This document shows positions 1-8,587 of a stretch of 64,000 nt of DNA, piece by piece; within the stretch, counting starts at the first letter, position 1, and each line of letters opens with the position of its first letter. The DNA comes from Thioclava atlantica (lineage in GTDB: Bacteria > Pseudomonadota > Alphaproteobacteria > Rhodobacterales > Rhodobacteraceae): positions 62,001-126,000 of the forward strand of contig NZ_AQRC01000006.1 of the NCBI RefSeq assembly GCF_000737065.1, in the 5' to 3' direction. The translations under genes were made by a program, and so were the position numbers. The notes under the pieces were generated by a model. That model made no database searches and was not told where the DNA came from. It saw only the letters and a list, made by a program, of their open reading frames with translations.

Positions 1-213
1 GCGCGGAGGCTGGGTCTGAGCGTTTGTCGCCACATTCGACACAATACGCGCGTCGCAAACGCGTTGATTTCTTCTCAGCGCCCGCGAAGGGAGCTATGAC
101 TATGCGTGATATTGTAGTGACGCGCGGAACTTGTTTTTCTGAAAACGGCGACACTTAACCCTTTGATAAGTATATTTCGAAACAAGGGACCGCAGCAGCG
201 GAAGGGACAGTAG

Positions 214-1224
214 TTGGGACTGAGGGATCTGATCAGGCTGCGTCGCAAGCGCAGGTTGAGACAGCTTCGCGCCTTTCTAAAAAGGCGGGAACTCAAAGCC
301 CTTTCCGATCGCACCGCCCAGATCCGCCCCGACGACATCCTCGTCTTCGTCACCGCCCGAAACGAACGCGTCCGCCTGCCCTATTTCCTGCGCTATTACC
401 GCGACATGGGCGTCAACCATTTCCTTTTCGTGGACAATGGCAGCGATGACGGTTCGACCGAATATCTCGCCCGGCAGGAGGATTGCTCGGTCTGGCACAC
501 GGAAGCTTCCTACAAGGCCTCGCAATTCGGCATCGACTGGATGAATTGGCTGCTGCGCAAATACGGCACCGGTCACTGGACGCTCACCGTCGATCCGGAC
601 GAGTTCTTCGTCTACCCGTTCTGCGATACGCGCCCGATCCGCGCGCTGACCGACTGGCTCGACACCTACGGGCTGCGCTCCTTCCCGGCGATGCTGCTCG
701 ACATGTATCCGAAGGGCCCGATCGACGCGAAACCCTATATCGAGGGGCAGAACCCGTTCGATCAGGCCTGCTGGTTCGACGCGGGCAATTACATGATCTC
801 GCAGAACCCGGACTACCGGAACCTGTGGATCCAGGGCGGGCCGCGGGTGCGGATGTTCTTTGCCGAGGATCCCTATCGGTCGCCTTCGCTCAACAAGATC
901 CCGCTGGTGAAATGGGCGCGCGGTCATGTCTATGCCTCCTCGACGCACATGCTGCTGCCGCGCGGGCTCAACCAGGTCTATGACACGATCGGCGGCGAGA
1001 TGGTCTCGGGTTGCCTGCTGCATGCGAAGTTCCTCTCGCCGCTGACGGCGAAGGTGGCCGAGGAGCTGCGCCGCGAACAGCATTATGCCGGGTCGCGGGA
1101 ATATCACGCCTATGCCCAGACGATCGCGCAGCAGCCCGATCTGTGGTGCAAATGGTCGGAAAAATATATCAACTGGCGCCAGCTCGAGATCCTCGGGCTG
1201 ATGTCCAAGGGCAATTGGGCGTAG
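214..1224 (+). CDS. Glycosyltransferase, family 2 type
   Basis: A 336-residue soluble protein that starts at a TTG codon, 7 bases after a GAAGGGA ribosome binding site. The N-terminal 40 residues are very rich in Arg/Lys. The segment FVDNGSDDGS (residues 72-81) and an acidic DPDE motif (127-130) fit a GT-A nucleotide-sugar and metal site of the family 2 type often found in Rhodobacterales. It probably transfers a sugar in the cytoplasm during synthesis of a surface glycan; donor and acceptor cannot be read from the sequence. It is followed after 13 bases by a second glycosyltransferase and then a sulfotransferase, so the three are probably one operon. The 213 bases before it contain AT-richer sequence (about 130-190) that may hold its promoter. 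Confidence 0.8.
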   Translation: MGLRDLIRLRRKRRLRQLRAFLKRRELKALSDRTAQIRPDDILVFVTARNERVRLPYFLRYYRDMGVNHFLFVDNGSDDGSTEYLARQEDCSVWHTEASYKASQFGIDWMNWLLRKYGTGHWTLTVDPDEFFVYPFCDTRPIRALTDWLDTYGLRSFPAMLLDMYPKGPIDAKPYIEGQNPFDQACWFDAGNYMISQNPDYRNLWIQGGPRVRMFFAEDPYRSPSLNKIPLVKWARGHVYASSTHMLLPRGLNQVYDTIGGEMVSGCLLHAKFLSPLTAKVAEELRREQHYAGSREYHAYAQTIAQQPDLWCKWSEKYINWRQLEILGLMSKGNWA

Positions 1225-1237
1225 GGGGCTCGGGCGA

Positions 1238-2935
1238 GTGACGGTCGGTTTCATCATGATGTGCCACACCGCGCTCGACCGGGCGGCACAGGTCGCGCGG
1301 TTCTGGGCCGAAAGCGGCGCGCCGGTGGTGATCCATGTCGACAAGCGCGTGCCGGGGCTCGAATTCGGCGGGCTCAAGCGGGCGCTGGCGGACCTCGACA
1401 CCGTCTCCTTCTCGCGGCGCTACAAATGCGAATGGGGCACCTGGTCGCTCGTCGCCGCGAGCCAGGCCGCGGCCGAGCAGATGCTCGAACGTCACCAGCA
1501 TGTCCGCCATGTCTATCTCGCCTCCGGCTCCTGCCTGCCATTGCGCCCGGTTCAGGAACTGACCGACTACCTCGACGCCCGGCCCGAGACCGATTTCATC
1601 GAGAGCGTGACCACCACCGAGGTCGGGTGGACGGTCGGCGGCATCGATATCGAGCGTTTCACCCTGCGCTTCCCCTTCTCGTGGAAGAAGCAGCGCCGGC
1701 TCTTCGACCGCTATGTGGAATTCCAGCGCAAGACCGGCTTCCGGCGCCGCATCCCCGACGGTCTCGTGCCGCATCTGGGCAGCCAGTGGTGGTGCCTGAC
1801 GCGGCGCACCCTGTCGGCGATCCTGCAAGATCCCGACCGTCCGCTCTACGACCGGTATTTCAAGCGCGTCTGGATCCCGGACGAGAGCTATTTCCAGACC
1901 CTCTCAAGGCTCTATTCCACCTCGATCGAGAGCCGGTCGCTCACGCTCACGAAGTTCGATTTCCAGGGCAAGCCGCATATCTTCTACGACGATCACCTGC
2001 AGCTTCTGCGGCGCTCGGATTGCTTCGTCGCGCGCAAGATCTGGCCCCGGGCGGACAAGCTCTACCGCACCTTCCTGTCGAAGAATGCCGGCGGTTCGGC
2101 GATGGCGGAGCCGAACCCCGCCAAGATCGACCGGCTGTTCTCGAAATCGATCGAACGGCGCACGCGCGGGCGGCCCGGGCTCTACATGCAGAGCCGCTTC
2201 CCGCAGAAAGACCACGAGAACGGCAAGACCTCCGCGCCCTATTCGGTCTTTCAGGGCTTTTCGGATCTGTTCGAAAACTTCGACGGCTGGCTTTCGAAAT
2301 ACGTCGGCGCGCGGGTGCATGGCCATCTCTTCGCCCCCGACCGGGCCGAATTCGCGGGCGGCGAGACGATGTTCAACGGATGCCTGACCGATGACGCGAC
2401 GCTGCGCGACTACAATCCGCGGGCCTTCCTGACGAACCTGATCTGGAATTCCCGTGGCGAGCGGCAGTGCTTCATGTTCTCGCCGCGCGACAATCAGGCC
2501 AATAACTGGTTCACCGCGACCGATCCGAACGCGCAGATCTCGGTCATCACCGGGGCCTGGGCGCTCCCGCTCTCGCGGGTCAACGCCGATTTCTCGACGA
2601 TCCGACGCGAGGCGGCGCGGTTGCAGAAACGCGAACTCGAACAGCTCGAGATCCTGCGCTCGATGTATGTGAAGGCGCGGGTGCGGATCTGGACACTCTC
2701 GGATTTCATCGAGAACCCGATGGAGCCGCTGCAGACCATCATCGACGAGATCAGCCCGCGCATGCCCCGGCGCCTGACCGAGGCGCCGCAGATGGTCGAC
2801 CTCACCGGCTTCGGCCAGTTCCTGCAGAACCTCAAGAACCAGGGGATGCAGCCGCTGGTGATGGGGGATTTCCCGGTCGAGCCCCGCGTTCCGCAGGACA
2901 TGACGCAGCACAGCCGCCCCTATCTGGTGAAGTGA
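1238..2935 (+). CDS. Core-2/I-branching type beta-1,6-N-acetylglucosaminyltransferase with C-terminal DUF5928 region
   Basis: A 565-residue protein beginning at GTG. The N-terminal half (about 1-280) resembles GT14 core-2/I-branching enzymes: it opens with a short hydrophobic strand (GFIMMCH) and has HVDKR at 33-37, typical of bacterial members. The remaining roughly 280 residues match my recollection of the DUF5928 extension that accompanies this enzyme in Rhodobacteraceae. The family transfers GlcNAc-like sugars; the true acceptor here is unknown. It sits between a family 2 glycosyltransferase (13-base gap) and a sulfotransferase (4-base gap), which suggests sequential assembly and sulfation of one glycan. 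No signal peptide or membrane segment is visible. Confidence 0.75.
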   Translation: MTVGFIMMCHTALDRAAQVARFWAESGAPVVIHVDKRVPGLEFGGLKRALADLDTVSFSRRYKCEWGTWSLVAASQAAAEQMLERHQHVRHVYLASGSCLPLRPVQELTDYLDARPETDFIESVTTTEVGWTVGGIDIERFTLRFPFSWKKQRRLFDRYVEFQRKTGFRRRIPDGLVPHLGSQWWCLTRRTLSAILQDPDRPLYDRYFKRVWIPDESYFQTLSRLYSTSIESRSLTLTKFDFQGKPHIFYDDHLQLLRRSDCFVARKIWPRADKLYRTFLSKNAGGSAMAEPNPAKIDRLFSKSIERRTRGRPGLYMQSRFPQKDHENGKTSAPYSVFQGFSDLFENFDGWLSKYVGARVHGHLFAPDRAEFAGGETMFNGCLTDDATLRDYNPRAFLTNLIWNSRGERQCFMFSPRDNQANNWFTATDPNAQISVITGAWALPLSRVNADFSTIRREAARLQKRELEQLEILRSMYVKARVRIWTLSDFIENPMEPLQTIIDEISPRMPRRLTEAPQMVDLTGFGQFLQNLKNQGMQPLVMGDFPVEPRVPQDMTQHSRPYLVK

Positions 2936-2939
2936 CGCG

Positions 2940-4337
2940 ATGGCCCGGTTCGACAGCTTCGTCGTCTTCGCCGAGATGCGCACCGGGTCGAACCTTCTCG
3001 AGGCGGCCCTCAACGGAATAGAGGGCGTCGCCTGCCACGGTGAGGCGTTCAACCCGGTTCTGATCGGCTATCCGCAGAAGACCGAGCTGCTCGGGATCAG
3101 CAAATCCGAGCGCGATGCCGATCCGCTTTCGCTCTGGAAGGCGATCCGCAAGCAGGACGGGCTCAACGGCTGCCGCTATTTCCACGACCACGATCCGCGG
3201 ATGCTCCCGGTTTTCGTCAACGATCCGAAATGCGCCAAGATCGTGCTGACCCGAAATCCGATCGAGAGCTATGTCAGCCTGCTGATCGCGCGCTCGACCG
3301 GGCAATGGAAGCTGGGGGATGCGAAAAGCCGCAAGTCGGCGCGCGCGCGCTTCGACGCGGCCGAGTTCGAAACCCATCTCGAGGAATTGCAGGGCTTCCA
3401 GGTGACGCTTCTGAACGCGCTGCAGCGCTCGGGCCAGACTGCCTTCTATCTCGATTACGAGGATGCGCAGTCGCTCGACGTGCTCAACGGGCTGGCGCAA
3501 TGGCTCGGGGTCGAAGGCCAGCTCGAGAAGCTGCCCGAAGGCCTGAAGGTGCAGAACCCCGAACCGCTCGAGGCGAAGGTGTCGAACTTCTCCGGAATGG
3601 AGACCTCGCTTGCACGCCTCGACCGGTTCAACCTGTCCCGGACGCCGAATTTCGAGCCCCGGCGCGGTCCCGGCGTGCCTGGCTTCATCGCGGCGAAAGA
3701 GGCGGGGCTTCTCTACATGCCGATGCGACCGGCGATGGATGCGCCGATCCGTGACTGGCTCGCCCGGCTCGGCGATCTCGAGGAGGGGTTCTCGCAAAAG
3801 ACCCTGCGCCAGTGGAAACGCCGCCATCCCGGCCATCGCAGCTTCACCGTGCTGCGCCACCCGCTGATGCGCGCGCATCTCGCCTTTTCGGCGGTGCTGA
3901 ACTGGGACAACATGTCCGAGACGCGCACCGTGCTGCGCAAGGCCTACAAGCTGCCGATCCCGGACGAGGGCGTGGCGATCACGCCCGAAGCCTATCCCGA
4001 CGCTCTGATCGCCTTCCTGAAATGGCTCAAGTCGAATCTCGCGAACCAGACGAGCCTGCCGGTGAACGTGCTCTGGGCCACCCAGTCGGCGCAGCTGCAG
4101 GGGCTCTCCCAATTCGCCCTGCCCGATCTTCTGGTGCGCGAGGAGAGCCTGGCGGAGGATCTCGCTTATCTCACGCGCGCCGCCGGGATCGACGCGCCCC
4201 CCTTCCCCGAATTCGAGCCGGACACCGCGCCGATCAAGCTGGCCGATATCTGGTGCCCCGAACTCGAAGCCACCGCGCGCGAGACCTATACGCGCGACGT
4301 GATGCAATTCGGCTTCGGCGACTGGAAACGCGGCTGA
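2940..4337 (+). CDS. Sulfotransferase family protein (NodH-like)
   Basis: A 465-residue protein. EMRTGSNLL (residues 12-20) looks like the 5'-phosphosulfate binding loop and RNPIESYVS (105-113) like the 3'-phosphate binding motif of PAPS-dependent sulfotransferases; this type is usually annotated as nodulation protein NodH in Rhodobacteraceae, though that name does not imply symbiosis. At 465 residues it is longer than the classical enzyme of about 250, and the C-terminal 200 residues are unassigned. It begins 4 bases after the GT14 gene and closes the operon, so it most likely sulfates the glycan built by the two upstream transferases. A strong hairpin follows at 4351. Confidence 0.7.
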   Translation: MARFDSFVVFAEMRTGSNLLEAALNGIEGVACHGEAFNPVLIGYPQKTELLGISKSERDADPLSLWKAIRKQDGLNGCRYFHDHDPRMLPVFVNDPKCAKIVLTRNPIESYVSLLIARSTGQWKLGDAKSRKSARARFDAAEFETHLEELQGFQVTLLNALQRSGQTAFYLDYEDAQSLDVLNGLAQWLGVEGQLEKLPEGLKVQNPEPLEAKVSNFSGMETSLARLDRFNLSRTPNFEPRRGPGVPGFIAAKEAGLLYMPMRPAMDAPIRDWLARLGDLEEGFSQKTLRQWKRRHPGHRSFTVLRHPLMRAHLAFSAVLNWDNMSETRTVLRKAYKLPIPDEGVAITPEAYPDALIAFLKWLKSNLANQTSLPVNVLWATQSAQLQGLSQFALPDLLVREESLAEDLAYLTRAAGIDAPPFPEFEPDTAPIKLADIWCPELEATARETYTRDVMQFGFGDWKRG

Positions 4338-4350
4338 GGCGCAACGAGAA

Positions 4351-4384
4351 AGCGCGCCGGACGGGCCGGCGCGCTGATCTTTTC
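4351..4384. terminator. Convergent terminator between the sulfotransferase and ptsN
   Basis: A 10-bp GC-rich stem (AGCGCGCCGG / CCGGCGCGCT) encloses a 5-base loop at 4351-4375 and is followed by a T-rich tail on the plus strand. On the minus strand it is followed by TTTCTC. It can serve both converging transcripts. Confidence 0.75.
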
Positions 4385-4401
4385 ACCATATCCGCTCGGG
4401 C

Positions 4402-4866
4402 TCAGGCTGCCTGACGGCTCTGCGCCTCGGTCAGCACCGCATGGAGCGCCGCCGGATCGGTATTGGCGCGCAGCTTCTCGCAGGTTTCCGGATCGCGCAT
4501 GGTGCGCGACACGAGGGCGAGCGCCTTGAGATGCTCCACCCCGGAGTCCTTGGGCGCGAAGAGCGCGAAGACCAGATCCACCGGCAGCCGGTCCACCGCG
4601 TCGAAATCGAGCGGTTTCTCGAGCCGCAGGAAGACGCCCACGACCTCGTCGAGATCGTCGAGCCGCGCATGCGGAAGCGCGACGCCATGGCCGACACCGG
4701 TCGGGCCGAGGCTTTCACGCTCCTGCAGCGCGTCGACCGTCTGCGCGGCGTCGAGCCGATAGATCGACCCCGCGATGTCACCAAGATCCTGGAACAGGCG
4801 TTTCTTGCTGGTGACGTTAGACAGCACCTTGACGGCGCCGGGAGCGAGCAATTTCGAAAGGTCCAT
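4402..4866 (-). CDS. ptsN: PTS IIA-like nitrogen regulatory protein
   Basis: A 154-residue EIIA-Ntr domain protein, the terminal phosphoacceptor of the nitrogen-related phosphotransfer system, which regulates potassium and nitrogen metabolism by protein contacts in the cytoplasm. The phosphorylation site is the His in ALPHARLDD (residue 66 from this start). An alternative ATG at 4905 would add 13 residues and overlaps the hpf stop codon as ATGA. I prefer the 4866 start because it gives the usual family length and has GGAGA upstream, but the coupled start is credible. It is directly downstream of hpf in one operon, the usual alphaproteobacterial arrangement, except that rpoN is missing from the neighbourhood. 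Confidence 0.92.
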   Translation of the reverse strand: MDLSKLLAPGAVKVLSNVTSKKRLFQDLGDIAGSIYRLDAAQTVDALQERESLGPTGVGHGVALPHARLDDLDEVVGVFLRLEKPLDFDAVDRLPVDLVFALFAPKDSGVEHLKALALVSRTMRDPETCEKLRANTDPAALHAVLTEAQSRQAA

Positions 4867-4901
4867 ATGTCTCGTCTTCTCCGCGCCGTCAGCGTCGGCG
4901 C

Positions 4902-5477
4902 TCATTTGCTGTTGCGCGGGTCGATCCAGCCGACATGCCCGTCGTCGCGCCGATGCACGACATTGACCCCGCCATGTTTCTCGTTGCGGAAGACGAGCAG
5001 GGGAACATTCGACAGCTCCATCTGCATGACCGCTTCACCGACCGAGAGCGTGGGAACCTTGGTTTCCATCTCGGCCACGATCATCGGCGCACCATTCGCG
5101 GTCTCGCCGGTTTCGTCATCCTCTTCCGCGGCGAGCACATACAGCCCCGCAGCCTCGAATTCAACAGGTTCGCTGCGGTCGCGATGATGATCCTTCAGCC
5201 GACGCTTGTGGCGGCGCAGCTGCTTGTCCATCTTTTCGCGCGCGCTGTCGAAGGCGGCGTAGATTTCCGTGGCCTGGCCCTTGGCCGAAGCGGTCAGCCC
5301 GGTCGAGAGGTGAACGGTCGCCTCGCAGAGGAAGTTATGCGCATCGCGCGAGAAGGTCACCGTGGCATCGGTCGGGCGCTGCATGTATTTCTCGACGACC
5401 TCGCTCAGCTCCGTTTTCACATGGGATTGCAGGGCCTCCCCGACATCGAGCTGCTTGCCACTGATCTGGTAACGCAT
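4902..5477 (-). CDS. hpf: Ribosome hibernation-promoting factor, long form
   Basis: A 191-residue protein. Residues 1-100 form the RaiA/YfiA-like domain that binds the decoding region of the 30S subunit. A variable linker of about 30 acidic residues leads to the C-terminal domain (about 135-190), which in long-form HPFs dimerises and drives 100S ribosome formation. The length and this C-terminal domain identify the long form rather than the 95-residue gammaproteobacterial form. It lies upstream of ptsN with a 4-base overlap if the longer ptsN start is used. A GGAGGAAATCC stretch precedes the ATG. The 270 bases upstream to lptB contain no convincing gene. Confidence 0.93.
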   Translation of the reverse strand: MRYQISGKQLDVGEALQSHVKTELSEVVEKYMQRPTDATVTFSRDAHNFLCEATVHLSTGLTASAKGQATEIYAAFDSAREKMDKQLRRHKRRLKDHHRDRSEPVEFEAAGLYVLAAEEDDETGETANGAPMIVAEMETKVPTLSVGEAVMQMELSNVPLLVFRNEKHGGVNVVHRRDDGHVGWIDPRNSK

Positions 5478-5702
5478 GGATTTCCTCCTTCACGCATTGG
5501 GCCGTGAGACCCCAGCCTCCACGGGCAGGGTTTCCGGCCGGTTAAATCTTTCATAGGGAGCGACGCGGTTGATCCTGCCCGGGCCCTCTTTCGGGGACCT
5601 GACGCACGCTCTTGCCGAGGAGAACCCGATCGGCGCGTGCTGGTGATGGGGGCAACGATCACGCATTTGACTCATATTTGGGTACGGAACCGAGGGGGTG
5701 TC

Positions 5703-5723
5703 AACGGGTCACCGTGACCCGTT
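5703..5723. repeat. 21-bp near-perfect palindrome between hpf and lptB
   Basis: AACGGGTCAC, a single C, then GTGACCCGTT: ten paired bases with a one-base centre. It starts 25 bases after the lptB stop codon (minus strand) and could be the hairpin at the 3' end of the lptB transcript, although no T-run follows, or an operator. It lies about 226 bases upstream of hpf. Confidence 0.5.
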
Positions 5724-5747
5724 TGCGAATCCGCTCTCACGCGTCGG

Positions 5748-6527
5748 TCAAAGGATGCGGAAATGCTGCCCCAGATAGACCCTGCGGACATTTTCGTCCT
5801 GCACGACTTCCTCGGTCGTGCCCGACATCAGAACCTTGCCATCATGCAGGATATAGGCGCGATCGACGATTTCGAGGGTCTCGCGCACGTTGTGATCGGT
5901 AATCAGAACCCCGATGCCGCGATCCTTGAGCTGGCCGACCAATGCGCGGATCTCCGCGACCGCGATCGGGTCGACCCCGGCGAAGGGTTCGTCGAGCAAG
6001 AGATATTTCGGATCGGCCGCGAGACAGCGTGCGATCTCGCAGCGCCGCCGCTCCCCGCCCGAGAGCGCGAGCGCCGGAGCCTGGCGCAGATGCCCGATCG
6101 AGAAATCCCCGAGCAGCTCCTCGAGCCTCTCGCGCCGGGTATGGGGGTCGGGCACAGCGATCTCGAGAACCGCCATGATATTGTCCTCGACCGAGAGCCC
6201 GCGGAAGATCGAGGCCTCCTGGGGCAGGTAGCCGATCCCCAGCTGCGCGCGGCGATACATCGGCAGGCCCGTCACGTCGCGCCCGTCGATCATCACCTGA
6301 CCGGCATCGGGGCGGATCAGCCCGGCGATATTGTAGAAACAGGTCGTCTTGCCCGATCCGTTCGGCCCGAGCAGCGCGACCACCTCGCCGCGCGACAGTT
6401 CGAGCGAGACGTCGCGAATCACCGGGCGACGGCGATAGCTCTTGCGCAGGCCGCGCACGACGAGCCCGCTTTCTCCCGCGACCGGCGTCAGAGCGGTCGT
6501 CTCCGGAACCGTGCCCTGCTCCGCCAT
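5748..6527 (-). CDS. lptB: LPS export ABC transporter ATP-binding protein
   Basis: The 259-residue ATPase of the LptBFG transporter, which extracts LPS from the inner membrane and pushes it along the LptC-LptA bridge. Walker A is GPNGSGKTT (residues 54-62), the ABC signature LSGGERRR (155-162) and Walker B YLLLDEP (175-181). About 20 residues precede the canonical domain, slightly longer than Escherichia coli LptB (241). Its ATG overlaps the lptA TAA stop by one base. The gene ends the kdsD-lptC-lptA-lptB run on the minus strand. In many alphaproteobacteria rpoN follows lptB; here a 270-base gap and hpf follow instead. Confidence 0.95.
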   Translation of the reverse strand: MAEQGTVPETTALTPVAGESGLVVRGLRKSYRRRPVIRDVSLELSRGEVVALLGPNGSGKTTCFYNIAGLIRPDAGQVMIDGRDVTGLPMYRRAQLGIGYLPQEASIFRGLSVEDNIMAVLEIAVPDPHTRRERLEELLGDFSIGHLRQAPALALSGGERRRCEIARCLAADPKYLLLDEPFAGVDPIAVAEIRALVGQLKDRGIGVLITDHNVRETLEIVDRAYILHDGKVLMSGTTEEVVQDENVRRVYLGQHFRIL

Positions 6528-7024
6528 TACTGGCCCCCGGTGCCCGGTTGCAGGATGGTGCGCACGCGCCCGTCCATCTGGCCGGTGCCGCTGCGCAGAT
6601 CGACCTGCAGACGGTTGCCCGACATCACGTTCTCGCCCTGCGTCAGCACGACCTTCCCGGTCATCACGACGGTTCCGGCGACCACGTCATAAGTCGCTTC
6701 CTGCGACTCGGCAGCATCGGTCGGCGAGACGAGCGTCACCCCGCCCGTCGCGTGCAGCTTCGAGATCTTCGACCGGTTCGGCCCGTCATAGAGCACCTCG
6801 ACCTGCGCCGCCGCGAGTTTCATCGTGCCCTGGGTGACCCGGACATTGCCCGAGAAGACGGCCTGGCCGTTTTCCTGGGTCACCTTGAGACTGTCCGCGA
6901 CGATCTCGACCGGCGCCGACTGGTCGGCGCGGATCCCCGCGAAGGACAATTGCTGGGCCACCGCGAGGGCTGGCAGGAAAATCGCCATCGCCACCAGGGC
7001 GGTAAATCGCGCTCGGAACATCAC
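6527..7024 (-). CDS. lptA: LPS transport periplasmic protein (OstA-like)
   Basis: A 165-residue protein with a signal peptide (hydrophobic core at about 8-22, cleavage after AVAQ). The rest is an OstA/LptA beta-jellyroll domain carrying the repeat pattern IVADSLKVTQENGQAVFSGN. It forms the periplasmic bridge for LPS between LptC and LptDE. It lies 10 bases after lptC and overlaps lptB by one base, so the three are probably co-translated. Length is as expected for the family. Confidence 0.9.
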   Translation of the reverse strand: MMFRARFTALVAMAIFLPALAVAQQLSFAGIRADQSAPVEIVADSLKVTQENGQAVFSGNVRVTQGTMKLAAAQVEVLYDGPNRSKISKLHATGGVTLVSPTDAAESQEATYDVVAGTVVMTGKVVLTQGENVMSGNRLQVDLRSGTGQMDGRVRTILQPGTGGQ

Positions 7025-7034
7025 ACCCTCACCT

Positions 7035-7631
7035 TCATGGCTGATATATCAGCTTCACGCCTTCGTTGAAAACAAGATCATGCCCTTTGCCATCTTCGGT
7101 CGGCGTCATCGTCATCGCGCCGGCATCGAGCGTGCCGAAGGGGGCCTGCCCCTGCACCGGGCCGGGCGATATCATCGTCCCGAGTGCGGTCTGCAGGTCG
7201 ATCAGGTCGGAATGCATCCGGTAGCCATCGGAGGTCTGCAAGGCGACCCCGCCCGAGAGCACGACTTTCGACTGATCGGGCCGGAACAGACCCTGTTTCG
7301 AATTCAGATCGGTCACCTTGCCGTCGCGCGTGGTGAGCTTCGCCGCGATCTGGTCGGCGCTCGCACCGTCGGTCGAGGTCGCCACGGTGCGGGCCTGCTG
7401 CGCCGTCACCGAAAGCGTCGCCCCGCTCCGCGTCATCCCGGCATATTCGGGGCGCGTCAGCGCGTTTTCCCGCGCGAGCTTCTCGACATCGACCTTGGCA
7501 TAGGGAATCGCCGCGCTCGGGTCGATCCGGCGCGAGATCAGGAAGATCGTGGACAACAAAGCCAGCGCGATCAGCGGCAGGACGATCTTCGCCCAGCCCA
7601 CCAACCGCGTATGGCTGTTGTCATAGGCCAT
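7035..7631 (-). CDS. lptC: LPS export protein LptC
   Basis: A 198-residue bitopic inner-membrane protein with one N-terminal transmembrane helix (about residues 15-33) and a periplasmic domain of the LptC/YrbK type. It receives LPS from LptBFG and hands it to LptA. The sequence is divergent, as is usual for this family, so the assignment leans on position: its ATG overlaps the stop of the upstream isomerase (TGATG) and lptA begins 10 bases later. Confidence 0.85.
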   Translation of the reverse strand: MAYDNSHTRLVGWAKIVLPLIALALLSTIFLISRRIDPSAAIPYAKVDVEKLARENALTRPEYAGMTRSGATLSVTAQQARTVATSTDGASADQIAAKLTTRDGKVTDLNSKQGLFRPDQSKVVLSGGVALQTSDGYRMHSDLIDLQTALGTMISPGPVQGQAPFGTLDAGAMTMTPTEDGKGHDLVFNEGVKLIYQP

Positions 7632-8587
7632 CAGACGATCCCGGCCCTCATGCAGTCATGGATCTGCAGGAAGCCCACGGGCTGCTCGTTCTCGACCACG
7701 AAGAGACAGGTGATCTTGCGCTCGTTCATCTGAGCCACCGCGGCCTCGGCGAGCTGGTCGGGGCCGATCGTGCGCGGATGGGCGGTCATCACCTCGCTCA
7801 CCTTGTGATCGAGCAGCCCCTCCATATGGCGCCGCAAGTCACCGTCGGTGACGATCCCGACGAGTCGCCCCTCGGCATCGGTCGCGCCGATCACGCCGAA
7901 GCCTTTCTGGCTCATCACCAGAAGCGCCTCGGGCATCGGCGTGTCCTGCGAGACCAGCGGCATGTCGCGATGCATCAGATCGGCAACTTTCGACAGCCGG
8001 GCGCCCAGCTTGCCGCCGGGATGGAAGGTGCGGAAATGCTCGGCGGTGAATTCGCGATGCTCCATCAGCGCCACCGCGAGCGCATCGCCCAGCGCGAGCG
8101 TCATCGTCGTCGAGGTGGTGGGCACCACGCCCGTCCCGCAGGCTTCCTCGGCCGCGGGCAGCTCGAGCGCCAGATCCGCCTGCCGCAACAAGGTCGAGCC
8201 GGGGCGGCTCGCCACCCCGATCAGCGGGATCTGGAAACGGCGCGTATGCGCGATCAGGTCGGCCAGTTCCGGGGTCTCGCCGGAATTCGACAGCACCAGC
8301 GCCAGATCGTCGCGCGTGACCATCCCGAGATCGCCATGGCTCGCCTCGGCGGGATGAACGAAATGCGCGGGCGTTCCGGTCGAGGCCAGCGTCGCCGCGA
8401 TCTTGCGCCCGATATGGCCCGACTTGCCCATGCCCGAGACGATCACCCGCCCCTTGGTCTCGAGGATCATCTCCACAGCGCGGGAAAACGCGCCATCGAG
8501 ACTCGCGGCCAGCGCCTTGAGCCCTGCCGCCTCGATCTCGATCACCCGGCGCGCGGTCGCGCTGTAATCAGTGGTGGAAGATGTCAT
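7631..8587 (-). CDS. kdsD: D-arabinose 5-phosphate isomerase (KpsF/GutQ family)
   Basis: A 318-residue cytoplasmic enzyme that converts D-ribulose 5-phosphate to D-arabinose 5-phosphate, the first step of Kdo synthesis for LPS. An N-terminal SIS domain (about 30-170; SGMGKSGHIGRK near 50-61) is followed by two CBS domains (about 200-318). Length matches KdsD/KpsF. The location ahead of lptC-lptA-lptB ties Kdo synthesis to LPS export. It overlaps the end of rnd by about 20 bases. Confidence 0.92.
   Translation of the reverse strand: MTSSTTDYSATARRVIEIEAAGLKALAASLDGAFSRAVEMILETKGRVIVSGMGKSGHIGRKIAATLASTGTPAHFVHPAEASHGDLGMVTRDDLALVLSNSGETPELADLIAHTRRFQIPLIGVASRPGSTLLRQADLALELPAAEEACGTGVVPTTSTTMTLALGDALAVALMEHREFTAEHFRTFHPGGKLGARLSKVADLMHRDMPLVSQDTPMPEALLVMSQKGFGVIGATDAEGRLVGIVTDGDLRRHMEGLLDHKVSEVMTAHPRTIGPDQLAEAAVAQMNERKITCLFVVENEQPVGFLQIHDCMRAGIV

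Noticed and set aside
2940-4337. Symbiosis gene interpretation of the NodH-like sulfotransferase
   Set aside because: No other nod genes are present and the neighbours are glycosyltransferases; NodH is only a family label here.
5417-5662. 81-codon minus-strand frame upstream of and overlapping hpf
   Set aside because: Overlaps the start of hpf in another frame, has unusual composition (many Arg, Ser, Pro) and no ribosome binding site.
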